Below, one piece after another: positions 62,378 to 64,000 of a stretch of DNA of 64,000 bases. The stretch's first letter is position 1. Every line of letters starts with the position of its first letter. The notes under the pieces are model-generated. The model made no database searches, was not told the DNA's origin, and was given only the letters and a program-made list of their open reading frames with translations. The stretch is from assembly GCA_963801035.1 (NCBI GenBank), contig CAWDDF010000005.1, forward strand, positions 1 through 64,000, given 5' to 3'. The DNA is from JACCZX01 sp963801035 (GTDB lineage: Bacteria; Pseudomonadota; Gammaproteobacteria; Burkholderiales; Burkholderiaceae_F). Both the position numbers and the translations under genes were made by a program.

Positions 62378-64000
62378 GTGGCCAAGGTAACCGTCACCTC
62401 CGAACTCTTCAAGCTGTCGCTCGATCTCGGCCGGACGACATGGTTCGGAAACCTCGCGTTCGGCTTGCTGGTCGTGCTGATTCTATGGCGCGAGGATCAG
62501 CTGCCGGCGGCGGCGATCTGGTGGTCGGTGTTGGCAGTGATCGTCGTAACCCGGGCCTGGCATTGCCAGTGGATGTTGCGTTGGATGTCGGCAAACTCGA
62601 ACCGGCTGCCACGCTCAGCCCAGGGCTACTCGGCGCTCGCGGCGCTCGAAGGCACCGTGTGGGCGCTTTCGCTGGTGTTGCTGCCGGCGGCCAACGAATC
62701 AGCAGCGGTGTTGCAACTCGTGCTCACTGTCGCCGTTCTGCTTGGGACGTTGCTGCCCTTCGCACCGGCCGGAATGCCGTGGATAGCGTTCGCAGTACCT
62801 CTTGGGTTCGCGCAGCTCACATTCCTCTTATCGCGCGACCTGCCTTTGAGCAGGATCACGCTTGTCACGTGGGCGATGACATTGATCGGCGCCGCCGCCG
62901 GCTTCTGGTTGCTGCGGCGCGCGCTGTCGAGCAACGTCGCAATGCGCACACGCGCACATAGCTCGGCTCGCGCGCAGGAACAGGCGAACGCCGAACTCAA
63001 TCGCAGCCGCGAGCAATTGCGAATGGCGCTCGACGCGATCGACGCCGGCGTGGCGGACACCAACGTCCTGACAGGCGAGCGATCGTTTTCCGCGCGCTAC
63101 ATCCAGATCCTCGGCTATACGGATCGCGAATCGTTCATGAAGTCGTACAAGTTCACCGAGTCGCTGCATCCCGACGATCGCGACCGTGTTCGCATCGCAC
63201 GTCGAAGGCATATCGACCATGGAGCAGCCCTGCGCGAAGAATGCAGAATGCAGCGCGCCGACGGCAGCTACGTCTGGGTGGTTCTGCGCGGCGAATCAGT
63301 GCGCGGCAGCAGTGGCCGAACCACGCGGCTGGTGTTCTCGATCGTCGACGACACCGAGCGGCGCGCAGCACAGTATCGCCTGTCGGAAAGTGAACGCCGT
63401 TACCGCGCGCTGGTCGAGGCATCGCCGTCGCTGATCTGGATTTGCGACCGTTATGCGCGGCTGACGTTCGTCTCCGATCGCGCATGTCGCGATCTGTACG
63501 GCTATGAGCCGCGCGAGATGTTGGGGCGCTACGTATGGGACTTCAACGCACCGGATTTCACGCGCCGCGAATTCCTGCGCCGGTTCTCTCCGGTGATGCA
63601 TGGCAGGCCCGTGTTCGACATGGAAGCGGTCCAGCGCACCAAGCGCGCCGAGCCGTTGTACGTCAACATCAGCGCGTTGCCGATGCTGAACGATGCCGGG
63701 GAAATCGAATCGGTTACGGGGATCTGCAGCGATATCACCGGACTGAAGCAGCGTGAGCGCGAGCTCAACGTCGCGCTGCGCAATCAGCAGGCGGTGTTCG
63801 ACGCCGCCGGCGAAGGCATCGCGTTTGTTCGGCGCGGACGAATCGAAGGGCCGAACGGTGCGCTCGCTCGCATGCTGGGTGTGACGCGCGAATCGCTGAT
63901 CGGAGTTCCAGTAGGCGACATTCTTGCCAATCGTGGCGACTGGGAAACCATCGAGCACGGCACGAGTGCGGCCGGCGTCAAAGGCGACGCTGCGATTCAC
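62378..64000 (+). CDS. membrane PAS-domain sensor protein, cut by the window end
   Basis: Open for 541 codons from GTG 62378 to the window edge with no stop. The N-terminal region (about residues 1-190) has several transmembrane helices (ALAALEGTVWALSLVLLP, VTWAMTLIGAAAGFWLL). A PAS domain then follows (LRMALDAIDAGVADTNV, WVVLRGESVRG), a second PAS (LVEASPSLIWICDRYARLTF, DITGLKQRERELN) and the start of a third (QAVFDAAGEGIAFVRRGRIE). The output domain lies outside the window; a kinase, GGDEF or EAL output is equally likely. The start lacks a good Shine-Dalgarno, and the frame is open upstream to about 62282. The upstream short frames at 62284 onward are shadows. Confidence 0.78.
   Translation, partial: MAKVTVTSELFKLSLDLGRTTWFGNLAFGLLVVLILWREDQLPAAAIWWSVLAVIVVTRAWHCQWMLRWMSANSNRLPRSAQGYSALAALEGTVWALSLVLLPAANESAAVLQLVLTVAVLLGTLLPFAPAGMPWIAFAVPLGFAQLTFLLSRDLPLSRITLVTWAMTLIGAAAGFWLLRRALSSNVAMRTRAHSSARAQEQANAELNRSREQLRMALDAIDAGVADTNVLTGERSFSARYIQILGYTDRESFMKSYKFTESLHPDDRDRVRIARRRHIDHGAALREECRMQRADGSYVWVVLRGESVRGSSGRTTRLVFSIVDDTERRAAQYRLSESERRYRALVEASPSLIWICDRYARLTFVSDRACRDLYGYEPREMLGRYVWDFNAPDFTRREFLRRFSPVMHGRPVFDMEAVQRTKRAEPLYVNISALPMLNDAGEIESVTGICSDITGLKQRERELNVALRNQQAVFDAAGEGIAFVRRGRIEGPNGALARMLGVTRESLIGVPVGDILANRGDWETIEHGTSAAGVKGDAAIH

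Noticed and set aside
1..64000. tRNA, rRNA and CRISPR arrays
   Set aside because: No cloverleaf, ribosomal RNA stretch or regularly spaced direct repeat was recognised by eye; a covariance-model scan would be decisive.

Overview
The window is GC-rich (about 60% by eye), densely coded DNA, most likely from a betaproteobacterium of the order Burkholderiales. The strongest evidence is the conserved order purD / hemF / nadD / rsfS / rlmH / maf / rng, a betaproteobacterial-type DnaE, a PEP-CTERM exported protein, a TssQ-like type VI lipoprotein and an arsenite-oxidase (aio) locus. No rRNA, tRNA, CRISPR array or complete insertion sequence was recognised.

Layout. 1-4.3 kb: alcohol dehydrogenase, DUF305 protein, patatin lipase, Dps-like ferritin and a PEP-CTERM protein with a sigma-54-like promoter. 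4.9-13.0 kb: arsenite oxidation locus. aioX-aioS-aioR run leftward and encode a periplasmic sensor, a kinase and a sigma-54 activator. aioB-aioA run rightward from a textbook sigma-54 promoter with an upstream perfect palindrome, followed by a small membrane ORF and an alpha/beta hydrolase. aioB, aioA and the hydrolase are riddled with small indels. 13.2-19.6 kb: DUF3565, methyltransferase, FAD oxidase, acetyltransferase, hybrid sensor kinase and DUF4124. 19.7-23.2 kb: dnaE. 23.2-29.7 kb: lipopolysaccharide assembly (two GT2 enzymes, a GT25 plus O-antigen-ligase fusion, a GT9 heptosyltransferase, MsbA). 30.3-43.3 kb: housekeeping (rng, maf, rlmH, rsfS, nadD, hemF, an S9 peptidase, purD, yebC, a HerA-like ATPase). 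43.4-48.1 kb: AAA ATPase, then an operon of an active Ser/Thr kinase, a pseudokinase paralogue and a TssQ-like lipoprotein. 48.5-64 kb: an ABC-2 exporter, a secreted hydrolase, two DMT transporters, quinone reductase, rhodanese, fbp, pepN, a GlcG-like protein, an M20 peptidase, gluQ and a PAS-domain sensor cut by the window end.

How the genes work together. AioX/AioS would sense arsenite and phosphorylate AioR, which with sigma-54 would drive aioBA; AioB (Rieske, Tat-exported) and AioA (molybdopterin) would oxidise arsenite to arsenate in the periplasm. The 23-30 kb block builds and flips lipid A-core and ligates O-antigen.

Unusual non-coding DNA: a 268-bp nested palindrome between rlmH and maf, a dispersed inverted-repeat element in three copies with compensatory stem changes, and six successive hairpins in the gap between two convergent genes. 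Isolated single-base frameshifts, mostly insertions, break otherwise well-conserved genes across the window, so several apparent pseudogenes may be sequencing artefacts.
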